From Saccharomycopsis malanga (lineage: Eukaryota; Ascomycota; Saccharomycetes; Ascoideales; Saccharomycopsidaceae), in the NCBI GenBank assembly GCA_004014935.1, contig CP025324.1, positions 1,054,001 through 1,118,000 of the forward strand: a DNA stretch of 64,000 nt. The letters are read 5' to 3'. The translations under genes were made by a program, and so were the position numbers. Each line of letters begins with the position of its first letter. Position 1 is the stretch's first letter. Under the pieces are notes generated by a model that saw only the letters and a program-made list of their open reading frames with translations, was not told the origin of the DNA and ran no database searches. Positions 38,701-49,636 of the stretch are shown here, in pieces.

Positions 38701-41333
38701 TTAGGGACGACCTCCGGACTACTAAAAACGCTAATATTGACTTAACTCCGATATTAACTCCGGCCCACAGCATCCGACCGGGCGTTGCCACGCACTGCGT
38801 GCGCAAACAAGACCACAGATTGCATACCCGAGTCGACAACAAGTTGATTGACGAAGCCGAAGTTACTTTAGAAAAGGGATTGCCTGTAACAATTGAAGCC
38901 GAAGTGGTTAACACGGACCGAGCCCTCGGAGCCACGTTATCTTATCGTGTTTCCAAGCGGTTCGGCGAACAAGGTTTGCCGCATGACACAATTCATGTTG
39001 ACCTCCGAGGAAGTGCCGGCCAGTCCTTCGGCGCCTATCTCGCTCCGGGGATCACCCTCGAACTTGAAGGTGATTGTAACGATTATGTCGGCAAAGGTTT
39101 ATCGGGAGGTCGTTTGATTGTTTACCCACCGAAGATTTCCAGCTTCAAGGCCGAGGAAAACATGATTGTCGGTAACACGTGTCTTTACGGAGCCACTTCC
39201 GGGACTGCATATTTGCGCGGCATTGCCGCGGAGCGGTTTGCGGTTCGTAATTCGGGCGCTACCGCTGTTGTTGAAGGTACCGGGGACCACGGTTGTGAAT
39301 ATATGACCGGAGGTCGTGTTGTTGTCCTCGGAAAAGTTGGTCGGAACTTTGCGGCAGGTATGAGCGGAGGTGTGGCATACGTTCTTGATGTGGCACATGA
39401 ATTACCATCCCAAGTGAATATGGAGACTGTTGAGTTGTCCGGGGTCACTGAACCGTCGGAAGTTGCATTTCTCCGGGGTTTGGTTGAACAGCATTTGCAT
39501 TACACTGGCTCGGAGCTCGCGGCCCGCATCTTGAAAGAGTTTAACCGGGTATTACCGAAGTTTGTCAAAGTTTTGCCTACGGACTATAAAAAAGTGTTAG
39601 ACGCCGAAAAGCGGCGCTTGCAAGCCGCCAAAGAGACCGAGGCCGCGGCGTTTTTCAGTCATATCAAAACCGATCCGGAGGCGGATATAACTAACGGGGA
39701 AATCTTGAAAAACCTTTCATTGGACGCAACATCTCGCAGAAAAGAGCCAGCGGTGACCGACTTGGAAGATACCGTCCCGGACACGGAAATGGAGAAGAAA
39801 AAGGTGCAAAAATTGGATAAAGTCCGCGGCTTTATGAAATATAAGCGCCGAAACGAACAATACCGAGGCACACGTGACCGTACACGTGACTGGAAAGAGT
39901 TGAACCAGCGGATGGACAGTGCGGAGTTGACGGAGCAAGCGGCTCGGTGTATGGATTGTGGCGTACCGTTTTGTCAGTCCGACACAGGGTGTCCTGTTTC
40001 CAATATTATTCCGAAATGGAACGAGTTGGTGTTCCAGGACCGGTGGTATGATGCGCTTCAACGGTTACTTATGACCAACAACTTTCCGGAGTTTACGGGC
40101 CGGATTTGTCCAGCGCCGTGCCAGGGTGCTTGTACTTTGAACATTATTGATGACTCGGTGGCTATCAAGGCTATTGAGTGCGCTATTATCGACAAAGGGT
40201 TTGCGATGGGCTGGATAGTGCCGCGGCCTCCTAAAAGCCGGACCGGCAAAACGGTTGCTGTTATTGGCTCGGGGCCGGCAGGTTTAGCGTGTGCTGACCA
40301 GTTGAACAAAGCAGGACACACAGTGACGGTTTACGAGCGGTCAGACCGGCCCGGGGGCTTGCTAATGTACGGGATCCCTAACATGAAGTTGGACAAGGGC
40401 GTTGTGAAAAGACGGACAGATTTGCTTGCCGCAGAGGGCGTGGAGTTTGTATGCGGCGTCACTGTCGGAGAAGACGTCGATGTCGCGGACTTGAAACAGC
40501 AACATGACGCCGTAGTGTTCGCCGTAGGTTCGACCATTCCACGTGACTTGCGGATTCCGGGCCGTGAGAATAAGAATATAATGTATGCGATGCAGTTGCT
40601 ACACCGAAACACGAAGGCCTTGTTGGAGGACTCGCTAGAAGAAGTCCGCAAGACGTTGGAAGGCAAGCATGTTGTGGTCATTGGCGGTGGCGATACCGGT
40701 AATGACTGTTTAGGCACAGCAACGCGGCATGGAGCAAAGTCCGTGACCAACTTTGAGTTGTTGCCGCGTCCAGCAGGGTCTAGAACCAAAGACAACCCAT
40801 GGCCACAGTGGCCGAGGGTGTTCCGTGTTGATTACGGCCATTCTGAAGTGGCTGCCAAGTACGGAAAGGACCCACGTGAGTACTGTGTGTTATCCAAAGA
40901 GTTTGTAGGAGACGACCACGGCAACGTCAAAGGCATCAAAACAGTCCGTGTTGAATGGAAAAGGGCCGAGGGCAGTGGTGCGTGGCAAATGGCCGAGATC
41001 CCGGGCTCCGAGGAGTTTTTCCCAGCCGACGTCGTGTTGCTTTCTATGGGTTTTGTAGGACCGGAAGCAGAACATTTGGGAACCGAAAGAAACAAAAGAG
41101 GTAACATCAACACTGTCCAGCCAAATAGTTATAGAGTTAGTGACAATGATAACTTGTTTGCGGCTGGCGATTGTCGTCGTGGCCAATCTTTGGTTGTTTG
41201 GGGCATCCAAGAAGGTCGTCAAGCTGCCCGTGAGGTTGACGAGTTCTTGGAAGGTTCTACAAGATTGCCTGGCAATGGCTCCATTGAAAAGAGAAATTAC
41301 AAATTGTTGGAACAGTTGGCTGCTGAGGCTTGA
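34926..41333 (+). CDS. GLT1: NADH-dependent glutamate synthase (GOGAT)
   Basis: 2,135 aa (2,145 in S. cerevisiae). Makes two glutamates from glutamine and 2-oxoglutarate. Class II glutaminase domain: the nucleophile Cys48 in DACGVGF follows a short propeptide. The FMN/synthase domain comes next, with the Fe-S cysteines of CVMLRKCHLGTC near residue 1190. The GXGXG structural domain (VRNSGATAVVEGTGDHG) follows. The beta-like C-terminus has ARCMDCGVPFCQSDTGCP and RICPAPCQGACTL (about 1675-1735), FAD site GSGPAGLACA (about 1780) and NADPH site GGGDTGNDC (about 1920). Only one in-frame CTG was found (residue 22). The gene is much richer in G+C than its flanks. A histidine/aspartate-rich insert occurs near residue 515. 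Confidence 0.99.
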
Positions 41334-41455
41334 GGAGAGGGTTTATTTATTTATTTTTATTTTTTGTACAACTTTAATGAATGGTTTTTATATTTTTAGT
41401 GCCGTTGTATTGTTTGTTAGTTTTCTATCGTTTTATTTCTGTGATAAAGCCGTAT

Positions 41456-41616
41456 GGTAGCCACTGGGCCATTTGGCTCAGAGAAAAAGGCCTGGCAGGA
41501 ACATGTGTGAAAATATTATGATGAGCATTATTGGGCTTTTCTGAGTCCCCTTAGACATAGAGTGTATATACTGATATGTACTGGGCTTGAAATATATGAT
41601 ATTATTATTATACTGT
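41456..41616 (+). mobile_element. SINE-like copy S10, internally deleted
   Basis: Begins GCCACTGGGCCATTTGGCTCAG, jumps to AGAAAAAGGCCTGGCAGGAA, then TTATTGGGCTTTTCTGAGTC and ACTGATATGTACTGGGCTTG with an ATT tail (about 41600-41612). It lies about 120 bp after the GLT1 stop and may be in its 3' UTR. Confidence 0.83.
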
Positions 41617-41845
41617 AAATATAATACAAGTAATATCTCAATAATCTGTAAATATTCCATAAATATTCCATAAAAACTGAAAATATTCTATACAAACTAA
41701 AAATATTCCATAAAAACTAAAAGTCCCTATCAAATCATTCCTTTCCAAAACTTAGCTATTGTTTCTTCGAGAATCTTTATAAACACACACCTTTAATTTG
41801 AAATCACTAACAATTTTACATTTTACAGAAAAACCCAGGTCAAAT

Positions 41846-42004
41846 ACTTGTAATATTATCGTATAAACGCGCCATGTCTAAAGCGACTTGGTAAGACCCG
41901 ATCAAATTCTGTTACTCATAATCTTCTCACCCGTGAGCCTGTTCGAGAGTATTATCCGCTAAGCTATCCTGCCAGGTCTTTTTTCTGAGCCATCTTGCCC
42001 CGCG
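41846..42004 (-). mobile_element. SINE-like copy S11, partial
   Basis: On the minus strand: AGCCGCGGGGCAAGATGGCTCAG, AAAAAGACCTGGCAGGAT, a diverged middle, then CTTACCAAGTCGCTTTAGACAT and GGCGCGTTTATACG (each quoted in part). The 3' end is shortened. Confidence 0.7.
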
Positions 42005-42289
42005 GCTGGTGATAGTTCTATGATCTAATTGATTCACTACATTTGATTCCAATCCTCGTTTCATTTTACTAATTATTATTGGCTCTACTTATCAGTTGAG
42101 ACTTACAATGTAGTCACTACTTGTATCATTGGTAATAAACATCCTTAATACTGCACTACTCCATTGTTTCGTTAACCCTACGAGTCTATATTATGGTCTA
42201 AAATCTTAATTACCTTGTTGGATATTGCTAAACACTATTCAAGCTTCTATTTCTTCTTTATTTTAGATTTTTACTCTCCTTTAATATAA

Positions 42290-42466
42290 GCCACTGGTCA
42301 GGATAGTTTAGACAGATGGTACTCTCGAAAAAGAGAAAAAGACCTAACAGACTCAAGGGTGTGATTTTGATCAACAGGGCATGATTGGGCTTTCCCAAGT
42401 CCCATTAGATATGGCGCTTACATACAAAACTAATATCCACTTGGCTTCCAACACAAGATATCATTT
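42290..42466 (+). mobile_element. SINE-like copy S12, internally deleted
   Basis: CCACTGGTCAGGATAGTTTAG, ACTCTCGAAAAAGAG, GACCTAACAGACTCAAGGG, then TTTTGATCAACAGGGCATGA, CCAAGTCCCATTAGATATGG and CCACTTGGCTTCCAACA. It abuts L copy 4 directly. Confidence 0.8.
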
Positions 42467-42469
42467 AAT

Positions 42470-43470
42470 ATGCCTGCATGTAATGCCTTACTATTACCAA
42501 GTGGCCAAGTTGGTTGAGGCATGCGCCACGCAAAATAGTGTGGGAAAACAAGTGTGGCGTTCCTCACTTTAGGTTTTGGTACTCGATTCGCGCTGTTGAC
42601 GTTTTGGAGTAGTCATCGAATGTTTTATTAAACTATGTCAGTGCTATCTAGGTTTTTTTAATCTAAAAAAACATACTCCAACATTTGGAATTTTGTTTCA
42701 ATACTATAGTAGTATTTTTAATGAAAAAAATTATATTATCGCATAAATATTTGATATAACAGAAAATTGCTAATTTTGTCAAAAAGTTGATTCTTTGAAG
42801 TCATACTCTAGTGTCTTTATAGCTGTCCAAACCATACAAAAGTTATATTTTTGTACCCTTTGGATTATTGAGTTTTATATTATGTACTCTGCTTAGAGTT
42901 TTGTTTTTTACATAATATTCAATAATGAGAAAGTATCAGGCTGTCGAAAATAGTACATAATCTGTTACAAATCATCCTTCTCGCCTCGCATAGAGACTTC
43001 TTTCATGATTTGATATTATTTCATAGTTTTTGATTGCTTTTAGTTCTATTTGTGCTTCATTCAAGACTTTAATGAGCTTTCATCCCCAAGGAACACGTAT
43101 CTCAAGAGCTGAAGTAAGCATTGATTAATATAGGTTCTCAGAGGAATTTACATTTTATAACAATCTTTATATATTACCAAACTTGCATATTTTAACTTCC
43201 GCTATACCTTGAATATTTTACGGGACTCGGTAAAGCGTAATGTGCATTATTCCTCTGTTCTGAGGAGTCTGTTTCAGAAAAACTTTTATTCCTATTCAGC
43301 TTAAAGTTGCAAATGGTATTATGTTACTTTGACTTGAGTTTTTTAATTCTTCTCTAATCTAGTTTCTCAATTGCTTTGTTACCTTGTTATAGAAATTGTA
43401 TATTGACTTTAAATACCATGTATTGCCTTTTATAAAGTTCAATATGGCAGTATGAATAAAATACAATTGT
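42470..43470 (+). mobile_element. L element copy 4, 5' leader shortened
   Basis: Only about 30 bases of leader remain (ATGCCTTACTATTACCAAG). Head: TGGCCAAGTTGGTTGAGGC at 42502, CGCCAC/GTGGCG stem, ACTCGATTCGCGC at 42580. The body is collinear with copies 1, 2 and 5 through ACACGTATCTCAAGAG and TTTACGGGACTCGGTAAA to TTGCTTTGTTACCTTG. Confidence 0.85.
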
Positions 43471-44883
43471 TCTCCCTATCAAAAAAGTTCAAAATATGAA
43501 ATACTAAAATTGAGAGGTACTCGTTTTACTTTATCGCTTTGTTACTGCGTTGGTATTATACTATATTATTCAATTCTTAAAACCATTTATAACAAAATTT
43601 ACACGTGCACCTCAATATATAGAGATTGAACCCACTATATACAACTATACCACAATATGCTACCAATGTTAGCAAATGTTTGAATGGTAGTTTTTTAGTC
43701 CCAGTTGTCTCACAATTAATGCCTAAAAAAGCGTTGATCTAATACGTAGACTAAAGTGGAATGTAACATTGTATGCAGGTACTTTAGACTTGATTCGCGA
43801 AAACTGCACTATTTTCACCAGGAAAGTTTCCCAAATAGCTTATAAATAAATCATCTGGGAAGTCTATGGAGTATGTTTCTTGCTGGAAAAGAACTTTTCA
43901 AACAGGGCAAATGCGGTAACTGTAAAAACTGCACTTTTGAATATGACAAGTTGATTCCTAGTGATCTCTTAGTATCTTTAAGTGGGTACCTGCCAGTTAG
44001 TTGAGCGGGTTGTTAGGACAACACTGACATTATAAACAAAGCGTTTCCTTAAATGTGTTCAGCCAACAAGAAACAAAAAAAAGAGGGCCAGTTAAATTAC
44101 TATCTCACAATTCCAAAAAATAGGCAATTTATAGATTGTGTGATTATAAATAACTTCCTAATGGTTGTTGATTACTTATTCTTTTTATATTATTGAAACA
44201 ACCATTATACTTTGCCAGATACCTGTAAACCAATTCGAGCAGTTACTACTACCCACTGAATTCAGTCAACCTCAATACAGTAACGACAAAGCACTACTGA
44301 AGAATTCCAATAAATCAAGACTGATCCAATAACCTTATATTTAGAATCTGCTCATAATCTCATTACAGATATGCATATTATCCAAGCAGTAAGCCGGAAC
44401 TCCTGGGCAAAAATACGATAGTTATCCATTACACGTCAACATTAAAATACGGCTGCTTTTTTGTAAACGGCTGCATGTTTCACCACCATTTATAAGCCTG
44501 GTCTTGGTACTCACTACATAGAACACCATGATGGATCATATAGTATACTAATAACCAAACTAGTGCGCATAGCAGTTTAGGGGTAGTTACCGAAGAAGCG
44601 CAACGTGGATATTGCGTTGAAACGACATTTCGGCGCGTTGACATGCAGCTCCTTGCGTCAACTGATACAACATCGATCATCCTGAAGATTGTATTTGTAT
44701 CAAAAGATGGTGATCCAGTGGATATAATTCAGGTTGTTTAGGCAGAGTTTGTAGGCAGCAGGTGTATATATATGTAAATGTTTGCTTTGTAAGTGTTTCC
44801 TTTGGCGTTGAGGTGAATTGTTGTTTGACAGTTGTGCAGGCACTTTTTTTTTTGTTGATTTGCCGAAGTTCAAAGGAATCAAG

Positions 44884-45717
44884 ATGTCTAACGGAAAGCT
44901 TATGAATATCATTGAAAGCGCCGAGTATTTTGGTGATGATGATAGAGATGACAGTTCGGATTACTTTTCGTGTTTGAGTGATTCTGAGTTTGAAGACGGA
45001 GATGATTTTGAAGACGATTTCAACAATTCAGACTTTAGTTTAACTCCTGTGCATTCTGCCACTTCCAGTGTATCTGACAGTGAGTCTGTTGGCAACAATT
45101 ATGAAAAACAACCTTTGCAGCTAAATACAGAGATTGGCAAAGAAACCAAAAAGGAATCTTTAAAATTGAGGTCTCCAATTGATATTACATTTCCATCCAA
45201 ACTACTAGATAAAATAAAGCCAATTACAACAAGAAAACCGGCAAATCAGACAAACGGACTTTCTCAGCCAAGTATAATGACCAAAGCAAACCACCTGCGC
45301 AATCTCAAACTCCTTGCGGGAATTGAGACAGTGGATGACAAGTTCAACCATCCAATTGCGCCTATTATTCATGAAAGTGATCCGTTTTACCAAATCAACA
45401 AAAAATACGATTATAACCTTTTTCTCAACGACCAAATCAATAAAGCCTCCCAACTACAACAAAACCCATTGGTGTCCAGATTCTTCCCTTTGGGTTCCCA
45501 GCCATACTTGCCTCTTATCAGCGAAATCAATGAATCCTATATAAGTCCTGCGTACAGTAACAGAAACGACAGCTTAGATTCCTTTACGCCAGACATCAGG
45601 CTCAAGCAACCAAACAATAGATATAACCATGGCACCTCTAGAAGTGCCTCTAGTGCTGCTGAGTTGAACTTGGCAGGACTCTTGGGCCATCATCGCCGTG
45701 CTTCTTTGCACTACTAA
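44884..45717 (+). CDS. unrecognised acidic, disordered protein
   Basis: 277 aa, not recognised. The ATG at 44884 has a good yeast context (AAGATGTCTAACGG). The frame extends upstream to 44818 but begins there with TTG. Residues 15-60 are strongly acidic (DDDRDDSSDYFSCLSDSEFE). The middle has NHLRNLKLLAGIETVDDKFNH, a possible short helix. The last 25 residues (RSASSAAELNLAGLL then RRASLHY) are basic/serine-rich and include an RRAS-type PKA consensus. No membrane segment or enzyme motif. It could be a regulatory or cell-cycle protein restricted to related yeasts. Two small proteins seem less likely than one because the frame is continuous. Confidence 0.7.
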   Translation: MSNGKLMNIIESAEYFGDDDRDDSSDYFSCLSDSEFEDGDDFEDDFNNSDFSLTPVHSATSSVSDSESVGNNYEKQPLQLNTEIGKETKKESLKLRSPIDITFPSKLLDKIKPITTRKPANQTNGLSQPSIMTKANHLRNLKLLAGIETVDDKFNHPIAPIIHESDPFYQINKKYDYNLFLNDQINKASQLQQNPLVSRFFPLGSQPYLPLISEINESYISPAYSNRNDSLDSFTPDIRLKQPNNRYNHGTSRSASSAAELNLAGLLGHHRRASLHY

Positions 45718-46253
45718 ACGCTCTTTTTTGCTCTTTCTTCATCTAAAAACACTTGTTTCCAAAGTGATACTTTTTCTACATTACTCGTTTTATATCCGTT
45801 TGACATGCTTCTAAACAGACATCTGCATCTTTCATGCCAATATCACATTATATTAAATAGACATATATTTGAATTGTTTATAAGTACTGTAGGATGTTGG
45901 TTGTTTGCTAATTAACTTTGCACTAAATCTTGATACTATGGCGAAATGTTGCCTTTAGCTTATGTTCTCGATACTCACCATACAAGCCGTTGAGACATGG
46001 CTTACACGGACTACAGAATACTAATGTGAACTGCCACATTAGCCAAGAATATGAATGTCATAGAGCCCAGGCTGCGGTTGAAACGTAACAATTAATATAC
46101 AAGATGCACTAGAAGTGAAAGACATCCAAAAAAACAGAACACAAGACAGGTGAAGAGAAATTATAATAGAGAAAAATAATACAAAGAATGAAACGGTAAA
46201 CATAAACAACAAAAACAAAAACAAATAATACAACCAAAAATGCAAATAAGCCT
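45718..46253. other. convergent intergenic region
   Basis: 3' flanks of the acidic protein gene and MIP1. The A-rich stretch at 46140-46240 is the MIP1 3' side. A 68-codon hydrophobic frame on the minus strand (46039-46245) is an artefact of this composition. No gene. Confidence 0.6.
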
Positions 46254-49200
46254 CTACTTTCCATAGACCAATCGTTTCATGAAAGACATTACCTTGTTGG
46301 TGTCCTGCTCAATCTGCATGTTGATAAACACAGCTTCCTGAGAGTCGCGGAACGCCAGAGGATTTTCCTTGTCCTTTCCTTCCAGTAATCTTGCCAAAAA
46401 GTGGTCCACCTTGAACTTTGACAAGTTTATGTCTTCACCCGAGTTGAGCCATTCAATGGTGTTGCCTGTGATGTTGAGTTTATCCAACAAGTTGACGATA
46501 TCCAAAGACTCACCGTTAGGAATGTTTACGTTTTTGTTCGACGGGGTTTCACAAGGGGTGTCGACCTCTTTTCTAAGAATCTTGTCAATATCGACCTGAG
46601 AAAAGAAGGCGCACGACTGGGGAATGTCGCTGATCCCCAACTGCTCACAGAAGATGCCTCTGGTCCAGACATTGGCTATTTGTAGAAGCAACGCCACCTT
46701 GTACCGGTCCTCGTCCTTGACCAAATAGCGGATTTCGTCATGCACCGTAATACACAAGCGAGCATCGACCTTGTACTTGTTTATCAAGAACTCCATAGAC
46801 ACTATTAGCAAATGAAGATAGTCTACGCCAGAAGACTGGATGGCCCAATTGATCCGAGAGGGCAAAAAGCTGTTGGAATTGAGATTCTCCTTCTTGAGAG
46901 CTTCTGTGATTCCAGCTTTCAAAACAGGCGTCTTAGGCACGCTGGTTTCAGCCAAGTTTTCCAACTTGTTGAAGAGAACAGACTCAGAGCCGCCATACCA
47001 AATCTTGGTGAGATTGATTCCTTTGCTCTGGAAAAACTTCTTTTCCTTGGGCTTCAACTTGATGGTCTTTCCTTTGGTGCTGTCGAATAGATTATTACAG
47101 ATCTTGATAATCTCTTGTTCTGTCAACGTCGGGTTGAACTGTTTCAAAAGTGTAGAAGTATGCTTCAAACCAGCACCATAGATTCGACTATAATTGAAAA
47201 TCTTAGCCTCGTTTCTCGAGATGCCCAAAATCTCTGCTGTTTTCGAATGCAAATCAGTCTTTTCCAATTTGTTGCCTTCTAAAGTCATCCAGCCAATTGC
47301 ACTGCCGCCATGAATCTTAAATACGGAATCACTCAACAAACTGGCAATCCATAGCTCCTCACTATCCACATCCGCACCAACAAAAGAATACCCCAAAGGC
47401 GCCTCGATTTTCGTCTTGAGCTCCGAACCAATCCGGTTTTTCTTTACATTTGAGGCCGTAAGCCACGTTTTCTCCACCGCACGCCGCGTGATGGTCCCCA
47501 TGGGCAAAATCTGAGGTATGATGATTCCGACCGGGTCACGTGATTCCGGTGGTCCAGGAAGAGGCGACTTTAGTGAAAAGTCGATATTCTGGCGAGGGTC
47601 TGGATTGGGTGTCTCGTAGACGACAAACTGGTTCATGATACGTTCTCTGGAGGAGATCCAATACGATGCTGCGGCGTTCAAAGCCAACACTTTTTCAGCA
47701 ATGTCGTATTCGGACGTCATCACTTGCTTTTCGTAGTGTGGAAGAAAGCTCTTGGACGTAAGGGTGGTGGTCCGCTGTGCCGCGTTGGGATGCGGCACCT
47801 TGAAATAGGCATACCTGTAGTCCTTGGTGAGCGTCTCGAAGTTGGGATCCAGCGTAAAGTCGTCAACCCGAGCATAATTCTTCTTGACAAGCTCGTGTAT
47901 CCGCGTAAACTGGTCAGTGCGCACCCGGAAACACCAGCCACGTGACTCGGTCCAGATTAACGGGTGGCCTTCCCAGCGGAGTCTGAGGAGGATTGGAACA
48001 ATGCGTGTTCGGATGGTGAGTTTGATGTCTCCAGTGGCAGATGGAAACAAGCTACGGTACCATTCTGGATAGCCAGGCATCTTCTGGCGCTTGTAGGGTG
48101 TTCCGTTCTTGGTTAGACGAACAGGACTCACCTCCCAGTTCAACTGGGCATACCATGGATCTTCAAGGACCTCCGCAGGGTTTTCTTGGAACTTGCGCAC
48201 AAGATCATGTGCAAGGGTCGCGAGGCTTTTCTCAATGTCGCTACGGTTGTTCTGGTACAACCGCTCTGCGTTCTGGATGTAAGATTCCCAAGTGTTGTAA
48301 GATGTAGGCAAGAATATGCTATTGATGTGCCGAAGTGCGCTGAAAGACACAGGGTGAGGACATCTTTCTCTGAACAAAGGAAACACCTTTTTGAAGACCT
48401 GGTGAGTGGCGTAGACGTCGCCAGCACAATAATGCATCAAGCGTTGAAACTCGGCGACCACCTCAGCCTTGTCAGTCGACTTGAAATAATCTCGGTCAGC
48501 CTTGTTCATTTGGAGGTTACAATGAAGAAGCGCCACATTAGCTAGCGAGTTTGTGCTGGTCATGGCTACCCACGGGTTCTCTACACTGTGGTCTTCCTCT
48601 CCCAACTTGTTCAAAGCTTTGTCGTTGGCAAGATCGCCAAACTGGTCGTTCAACAAATAATCGTAAAAGTTTTTCTCGTCAAATAACTTCTTGACACATC
48701 CCTTCAACTTGGACTCCATTTCTTGGGTCTGATTGAACTTCAACCAGACTGGCCGCTGCCGCGAACAGATGCCTGTGGCCGCCACATGGAGAGATAACGT
48801 GTCCAAGTAGAAGGCACGCGACTTGCGCACGCTATACTCGTCCTTAATCCGCGCCCGGTCGTATGCAATGTTATGCCCAATCACAAGCTTGGCGCGTTCC
48901 TGCGTGTCCATTGGAATCAAAAACCGGTCAGGTGCATCCGCATCCGTAAGATACGGTGACACCCATCCGTACCAGGCCACCGGCGACGCCGCCGTGGCCA
49001 TCACCGGATACGGACTCACCTGATACATTGTCTCCACATCAAACACCAACATGTCTTCCGTCGGATACGCCACTGGAACCGGCTCTGCGCTGTTTGGATC
49101 GTACCGGTACCACCCCGGTTTGAAAACCCACTCTTTTGGCCGCTCCGGAAGCTCCATATCCGCCATAACCTCTGCATACTTGTCGTACGGCGCAGAGTCG

Positions 49201-49550
49201 TGTAGCGCTAGCCGTATAAAGTGTTCATTTAACGTCTTGCCCGCCGTTGTTGGTAGATTGAGCGCTATTGGCTCTGTGATGTTGGTTTTTTTGTTCAATA
49301 AATTGAAATTTTGCAAATATTGCTGCGACAAATTAATCTTTACCTTGTCATAATATGTCTGCTTTGTCTTCTTGTTCTTTCCCGTGAATAGCTGAGACCG
49401 GAGATTCTCTGATAGATACTGAATCCCGACCTCGTTCACCCTCGGTTGTTCTTTAGCAAAACGCTCTGTCCCAATCCTATTTCCAGTAACCCTTTTCAGA
49501 ATAGGAAGCTCCGCCAAATGAGACGCATTTCTTTGGAAAGCACGAAGCAT
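46254..49550 (-). CDS. MIP1: Mitochondrial DNA polymerase gamma
   Basis: 1,098 aa family A polymerase replicating mitochondrial DNA. A basic N-terminus without acidic residues in the first 13 positions fits a targeting peptide. Exonuclease motifs: ExoI FDVE (D171, E173), ExoII VIGHNIAYD (D231), ExoIII YCAGD (D378). Polymerase motifs: A GADVDSEELWIASLLSD (about 725), B RNEAKIFNYSRIYGAG (about 775), C TVHDEIRY (about 937). All key acidic residues are present. It is shorter than S. cerevisiae Mip1 (1,254 aa), which has a long C-terminal extension not present in many yeasts. A 32-bp tandem array lies just upstream of the start. Confidence 0.98.
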   Translation of the reverse strand: MLRAFQRNASHLAELPILKRVTGNRIGTERFAKEQPRVNEVGIQYLSENLRSQLFTGKNKKTKQTYYDKVKINLSQQYLQNFNLLNKKTNITEPIALNLPTTAGKTLNEHFIRLALHDSAPYDKYAEVMADMELPERPKEWVFKPGWYRYDPNSAEPVPVAYPTEDMLVFDVETMYQVSPYPVMATAASPVAWYGWVSPYLTDADAPDRFLIPMDTQERAKLVIGHNIAYDRARIKDEYSVRKSRAFYLDTLSLHVAATGICSRQRPVWLKFNQTQEMESKLKGCVKKLFDEKNFYDYLLNDQFGDLANDKALNKLGEEDHSVENPWVAMTSTNSLANVALLHCNLQMNKADRDYFKSTDKAEVVAEFQRLMHYCAGDVYATHQVFKKVFPLFRERCPHPVSFSALRHINSIFLPTSYNTWESYIQNAERLYQNNRSDIEKSLATLAHDLVRKFQENPAEVLEDPWYAQLNWEVSPVRLTKNGTPYKRQKMPGYPEWYRSLFPSATGDIKLTIRTRIVPILLRLRWEGHPLIWTESRGWCFRVRTDQFTRIHELVKKNYARVDDFTLDPNFETLTKDYRYAYFKVPHPNAAQRTTTLTSKSFLPHYEKQVMTSEYDIAEKVLALNAAASYWISSRERIMNQFVVYETPNPDPRQNIDFSLKSPLPGPPESRDPVGIIIPQILPMGTITRRAVEKTWLTASNVKKNRIGSELKTKIEAPLGYSFVGADVDSEELWIASLLSDSVFKIHGGSAIGWMTLEGNKLEKTDLHSKTAEILGISRNEAKIFNYSRIYGAGLKHTSTLLKQFNPTLTEQEIIKICNNLFDSTKGKTIKLKPKEKKFFQSKGINLTKIWYGGSESVLFNKLENLAETSVPKTPVLKAGITEALKKENLNSNSFLPSRINWAIQSSGVDYLHLLIVSMEFLINKYKVDARLCITVHDEIRYLVKDEDRYKVALLLQIANVWTRGIFCEQLGISDIPQSCAFFSQVDIDKILRKEVDTPCETPSNKNVNIPNGESLDIVNLLDKLNITGNTIEWLNSGEDINLSKFKVDHFLARLLEGKDKENPLAFRDSQEAVFINMQIEQDTNKVMSFMKRLVYGK

Positions 49551-49636
49551 TTTGCCTTATAAATACAGCCAAACATCTATTATTCACCTCATCATCTCTA
49601 AAAGCAAAATTTTGCAAATTTCACCACACGCAGAGA

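Larger units (their letters stand above)
41334..44883. other. 3.5-kb intergenic region with repeats on its left half
   Basis: Downstream of GLT1: SINE copies S10 (+), S11 (-) and S12 (+), then L element copy 4 (to about 43,470). From there to 44,880 no repeat copy or gene is recognised. This right half is the long upstream region of the acidic protein gene. Confidence 0.7.

Noticed and set aside
46039-46245. 68-codon hydrophobic minus-strand frame after MIP1
   Set aside because: A product of an A-rich 3' flank read on the opposite strand; no support as a gene.
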